Made by a program: the position numbers and the translations under genes
NCBI GenBank assembly: GCA_009777685.1
Contig: WRLJ01000053.1
Location: 1 to 9,505 of the forward strand
Source: Oscillospiraceae bacterium
GTDB lineage: Bacteria; Bacillota; Clostridia; Oscillospirales; UBA929
DNA: 9,505 bases
Reading direction: 5' to 3'
Shown here: positions 7,265 through 9,505 of the stretch, piece after piece
How positions within the stretch are numbered: position 1 is the stretch's first letter
How the letters are laid out: each line of letters begins with the position of its first letter
The notes under the pieces: model-generated
Database searches by the model: none
Told to the model about the DNA's origin: nothing
The model's input: only the letters and a program-made list of their open reading frames with translations

Positions 7265-7291
7265 GTCATTGCGGGCTTGACCCGCAATGAC
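7265..7291. repeat. Hairpin repeat with GTCATTGCGGG stem
   Basis: GTCATTGCGGG (7265-7275) pairs perfectly with CCCGCAATGAC (7281-7291) around a CTTGA loop. An 11-bp stem with this short loop is not random. Similar TCATTGCGGG inverted repeats are, from memory, common dispersed repeats in bacterial genomes. Confidence 0.7.
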
Positions 7292-7295
7292 GGTT

Positions 7296-7318
7296 GTAGG
7301 GGGGGCAATCTGCCGCCC
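7296..7318 (+). repeat. GTAGGG-tagged palindromic element, type H
   Basis: GTAGGG followed by arms GGGGGGCA (7300-7307) and TGCCGCCC (7311-7318), which pair with one mismatch around ATC. It begins only 4 nt after the hairpin at 7265-7291. Confidence 0.55.
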
Positions 7319-7330
7319 GCGTCCCCCAAG

Positions 7331-7365
7331 GCTCCTTTCCTAAAGGAGCTGTCGGCGAAGCCGAC
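7331..7365. repeat. Double-hairpin repeat
   Basis: Two adjacent hairpins. GCTCCTTT (7331-7338) pairs with AAAGGAGC (7342-7349) around CCT, and GTCGGC (7351-7356) pairs with GCCGAC (7360-7365) around GAA. The string GGAGCTGTC then GACTGAGG has the look of a dispersed Clostridia repeat; this is from memory and unchecked. Confidence 0.6.
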
Positions 7366-7394
7366 TGAGGATTGACAAAGTTCCGCACACGCCG

Positions 7395-7429
7395 CAACGC
7401 GCCGGGGGAATGATTCCCCCGGCGCGTTG
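7395..7429. repeat. 35-nt near-perfect palindrome
   Basis: A 17-bp stem (7395-7411 with 7413-7429) has no mismatch around a single central G at 7412. It is the longest perfect stem in the window. Neither side has a T-run, so it is not a standard terminator; it has no GTAGGG tag and so differs from the neighbouring elements. Confidence 0.8.
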
Positions 7430-7485
7430 TAATGGACAAATGGTGCGTTGTGTGATGTTCCTCCAGCCGATGTGTACTGGGGTGC

Positions 7486-7558
7486 GGCGCGATGTGGGCA
7501 TCGCGCCCTACGCAGGGCGGGGCGGAAACCCCGTAGGGGACGCGGCCCTCCGCGTCCC
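7486..7558. repeat. Inverted pair of GTAGGG-tagged elements (type A plus type B)
   Basis: Type A (7486-7511, minus) has the stem GGCGCGATG / CATCGCGCC and then CTAC. Type B (7533-7558, plus) is GTAGGG running into the stem GGGACGCGG / CCGCGTCCC (7537-7545 with 7550-7558). The tags face each other across a 21-nt linker holding GGCGGGGCG and AACCCC, which can itself form a small hairpin. The same linker type recurs in the next pair. Confidence 0.8.
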
Positions 7559-7584
7559 GCAAAATGTCCCCGACCCACACGCGC

Positions 7585-7652
7585 GGACACGGCACGCCGT
7601 GTCCCTACGGCGGGGCGCAAAACCCCGTAGGGGCGACCGTCCCCGGTTGCCC
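7585..7652. repeat. Inverted pair of GTAGGG-tagged elements (type C plus type D)
   Basis: Type C (7585-7608, minus) has the stem GGACACGGC / GCCGTGTCC and CTAC, and is part of a 33-bp exact copy of 122-154. Type D (7627-7652, plus) is GTAGGG with the stem GGGCGACCG / CGGTTGCCC (7631-7639 with 7644-7652, one G-T wobble). The 18-nt linker again reads GGCGGGGCG then CAAAACCCC. Confidence 0.8.
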
Positions 7653-7692
7653 GTGTTTGCCCATGCGCCGCGTTTCCCCGGCCGCACACGCC

Positions 7693-7715
7693 GCAGGGGC
7701 GATTTCCAATCGCCC
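7693..7715 (+). repeat. Palindromic element, type E (tag variant GCAGGG)
   Basis: GCAGGG followed by the stem GGGCGATT (7697-7704) / AATCGCCC (7708-7715) around TCC. The tag differs by one base from GTAGGG. Its right half and following bases (7708-7729) match 33-55 with a single inserted base. Confidence 0.6.
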
Positions 7716-7752
7716 GCCGTGTTGCCCCGGTCACGCACAATCGGCAAACCAC

Positions 7753-7778
7753 GGCGCGCCGGGGGCGTCGCGCCCTAC
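7753..7778 (-). repeat. GTAGGG-tagged palindromic element, type F (copy 2), overlapping the LRR stop codon
   Basis: On the minus strand the element is GTAGGG with arms GGCGCG (7769-7774) and CGCGCC (7753-7758). Bases 7758-7779 equal 1-22 exactly. The TAG inside the tag (7775-7777) is the stop codon of the LRR gene. Confidence 0.75.
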
Positions 7779-9505
7779 GAACCTGCCCGCGTCAATACCG
7801 CTGTTCCGTTCTCCCAGCTGGGGTTCAGGTTCAAAGCGCGGGCGACGTCGCCCAGGCCGAGGACGGTGCTGCCGTCTATGCCGTAGACATCGACGGGGAT
7901 TTCCGTGCCGTCCAGATACACCTTAATGTTGGGGTACAGCGTGGCCTCTACCGGGCCGGAGGGCATCTCGCCGGGGGTGGATGATCCGGCGGGGCGGCTG
8001 GTATCCAGCTGCACGGCCCCGTCCCAGTAGGCGTAAATCCCCACGGCGATGGCCAGGTCGGACAGGCGCAGGTAGATGTTGCCGTTGATGCCGTAGACTT
8101 GTACCGGAACCTTCGCCCCGTCCAGCGTGACGCCTACGTTCGGGTACGGGGTGGCTTGAGGTGTGGCGGGCGGCGGGGGTTCCGGTTCCGGGTCGGGGGT
8201 TTTTTGCGGATTGTATTGAAAAAGCGTAAGTTTGCTCTCGTCCAGCCCGACGATGGAGGATGTATCTGAAAAGTAGTTGTTGCCGGCTCGGAGCTCTGTC
8301 AGCGCGGTGTTTTTGCTGACATCCAGTGTCGTTAGCTGGTTGCCGCCTACATTTAGCCATGTCAGCGCAGTATTGTTGCTGACATCCAACACGGTCAGCT
8401 GGTTGCCTGCGACGTTAAGCACCGTTAATGCGGTGTGCGGGCTTACATCTAAAGCCGTTAGTTGGTTCATGCTGCAAAAAAGACGTTCCAATGCCGTGTT
8501 CTGGCTCACATCCAATTCAGTCAATTGAGTGGCTTGACAATAAAGCACCGTCAGAGCCGTATTCTTGCTCACGTCCAGCGTTTTCAACGGATTGTTCTGG
8601 CAATCAAGCAATTCCAAGGCCGTATGTTTACTCACGTCCAGCGTGGTCAATTGATTTCCCATGCAAGAGAGATATCTCAGCGCAGTATTGCGGCTCACGT
8701 CCAGCGTGGTCAGTTGATTGCCCCAGCAATCGAGCTCTGTCAGCGCAGTATTGCGGCTCACGTCCAGCGTTGTCAATTGATTCTTATAGCAAACAAGCAC
8801 TTTCAACGCCGTGTTTTTACTCACGTCCAGCGTAGTCAGTTGATTTTCTTCGACATAAATTCGTGTCAGCTCAGTATTGTGGCTCACATCCAGCGTGGTC
8901 AGTTGGTTCCGGCGCACAAACAGCTCTGTCAGCGCGGTATTGCGGCTCACGTCCAGCGTTTCCAATGGATTGTCATCGCAATAAAGCACTTCCAACGCCG
9001 TGTTTTTGCTCACGTCCAGCGTGGTCAATTGATTGTTCGCGCAAGCGAGAGACCTCAGCGCTGTGTTCTGACTCACGTCCAGCGCTGTCAATTGATTGCC
9101 ATTGCAAAAAAGCAGTTCCAACGCCGTATTTTTGCTCACGTCCAGCGTGGTCAATTGATTTCCCGCGCAAAAAAGGTACCCTAGAGCGGAATTGCCGCCG
9201 ACATGCAAGCCGGTCAGTTGGTTGTTGGATACAATAAGGTCTCTCAAAGCGGTTAAGCCGCTCACATCCAAGGTTCCGGTTAGTCCCGCGTCCGTGAGGT
9301 CTAAACTCATAATCCTCCAAAATCGGTTGGGATCTTCTTGATCCGATACTGTCCAATCGCCCCGTACTATCCAATCGTCAGGCTTACCGGTGCTGTCCGC
9401 CGGAGCGAACGACCAGTTCAAGCCGTTGTTGGTGATTATTGAATGGATAGCCGCTATATCACCGGGGTCAAGGATAAAAACAGGGGTAAACTCGTTGGCA
9501 ACCGC
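7775..9505 (-). CDS. Leucine-rich repeat surface-type protein with C-terminal stalk modules (5'-partial)
   Basis: The last 576 residues of a longer protein. The frame is open to the window edge, so the true start and any signal peptide lie outside; the TTG at 9421 is not a credible start because similarity to LRR N-caps begins before it. Counting from the edge, residues 1-73 form a cap (PGDIAAIHSIITNNGLNW, then DDWIVRGDW). Residues 74-409 hold sixteen 21-residue repeats, mostly NQLTTLDVSKNTAL plus seven variable residues. A Pro/Glu-rich linker follows, then two stalk-like modules (about 455-501 and 525-573, YPNVGVTLDG and YPNIKVYLDG). Such proteins are usually exported and bind other surfaces or proteins; the ligand is unknown. 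The repeat stretch looks less GC-rich than its neighbours. The gene ends inside a palindromic element whose GTAGGG supplies the TAG stop. No anchor motif is seen at the end. Confidence 0.88.
   Translation of the reverse strand, partial: AVANEFTPVFILDPGDIAAIHSIITNNGLNWSFAPADSTGKPDDWIVRGDWTVSDQEDPNRFWRIMSLDLTDAGLTGTLDVSGLTALRDLIVSNNQLTGLHVGGNSALGYLFCAGNQLTTLDVSKNTALELLFCNGNQLTALDVSQNTALRSLACANNQLTTLDVSKNTALEVLYCDDNPLETLDVSRNTALTELFVRRNQLTTLDVSHNTELTRIYVEENQLTTLDVSKNTALKVLVCYKNQLTTLDVSRNTALTELDCWGNQLTTLDVSRNTALRYLSCMGNQLTTLDVSKHTALELLDCQNNPLKTLDVSKNTALTVLYCQATQLTELDVSQNTALERLFCSMNQLTALDVSPHTALTVLNVAGNQLTVLDVSNNTALTWLNVGGNQLTTLDVSKNTALTELRAGNNYFSDTSSIVGLDESKLTLFQYNPQKTPDPEPEPPPPATPQATPYPNVGVTLDGAKVPVQVYGINGNIYLRLSDLAIAVGIYAYWDGAVQLDTSRPAGSSTPGEMPSGPVEATLYPNIKVYLDGTEIPVDVYGIDGSTVLGLGDVARALNLNPSWENGTAVLTRAGS
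8279..9286 (-). repeat. 63-bp tandem repeats coding 21-residue LRR units (about 16 copies)
   Basis: Sixteen in-phase units, fifteen starting NQL, NPL or TQL plus a first, more divergent one. The first half of each unit is strongly conserved even at the DNA level: on the plus strand CTCACGTCCAGCG recurs in most central units (about 8555-9184), while the three C-terminal units (8302-8490) use other codons. Residues 15-21 vary freely. Cys occupies repeat position 19 in ten of fifteen units, a core-facing place in this fold. Confidence 0.92.

Larger units (their letters stand above)
7200..7774. other. Gene-free region with clustered palindromic repeats
   Basis: About 575 bases between the LRR gene and the yloU promoter. 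I see no credible gene: the open frames here run through palindromes and have Arg/Pro/Gly-rich translations unlike any family. The content is a series of hairpin elements, listed separately, covering much of the region. Any terminator of the LRR gene must be among these hairpins, but none carries a clear T-run on the minus strand. Confidence 0.7.

Noticed and set aside
7159..7752. Minus-strand frame of 197 codons in the intergenic region, and an opposite plus frame at 7410-7886
   Set aside because: Both run through successive palindromes and, for the minus frame, across the yloU promoter; composition is Arg/Gly/Pro-rich with no ribosome binding site or motif.
1..7779. Composite transposon or integrative element bounded by the direct repeats
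   Set aside because: No transposase, integrase or target duplication is seen, and the block contains the housekeeping-type pair yloU-fakA.
8462..9184. Plus-strand frame with regular HVQRGQLI-type repeats
   Set aside because: The periodicity is the mirror image of the 63-bp LRR units on the minus strand.

Overview
The window is GC-rich and every gene lies on the minus strand. The best clue to the host is a yloU-fakA (yloV) pair, a typical Firmicutes arrangement. Strong AGGAGG-type ribosome binding sites and secreted proteins with copper-amine-oxidase-like 'stalk' domains point the same way. I infer a GC-rich member of the Clostridia, perhaps an uncultured gut Oscillospiraceae or Christensenellales lineage. 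No rRNA, transposase or phage gene is present to narrow this further.

Reading in the direction of transcription (right to left): (1) 9505-7775, the 3' part of a gene for a large surface-type protein with fifteen to sixteen 21-residue leucine-rich repeats and two stalk-like modules at its C-terminus; its start lies beyond the window. (2) 7774-7096, about 680 bases without a gene, holding a dense cluster of palindromic repeats and the promoter of the next operon. (3) 7095-5045, yloU (Asp23/Gls24 family) and fakA/yloV (DhaL-type fatty acid kinase subunit), closed by a strong hairpin terminator at about 4990-5019. (4) 4955-350, a probable three-gene operon: a secreted CAP/SCP-domain protein with a stalk domain, then the two subunits of a heterodimeric ABC exporter, closed by a clear rho-independent terminator at 286-317. 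(5) 1-231, a second cluster of the same palindromic repeats.

The ABC genes form a matched pair. One subunit has Asp in place of the catalytic Walker B Glu and a normal LSGGQ signature; the other has the Glu but an altered LSTGE signature. In the assembled dimer this gives one functional and one degenerate ATP site, as in TM287/288, LmrCD and BmrCD. The CAP protein and the LRR protein share a stalk-type module, suggesting both work at the cell envelope.

The most unusual content is non-coding. At least eight kinds of short (23-26 nt) palindromic element share a GTAGGG tag but have unrelated stems that keep base pairing. They occur as inverted pairs with the tags facing inward, a REPIN-like layout. 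The same element types recur in both clusters on either side of the five-gene block. One element is a chimera of two others, and one supplies the stop codon of the LRR gene.
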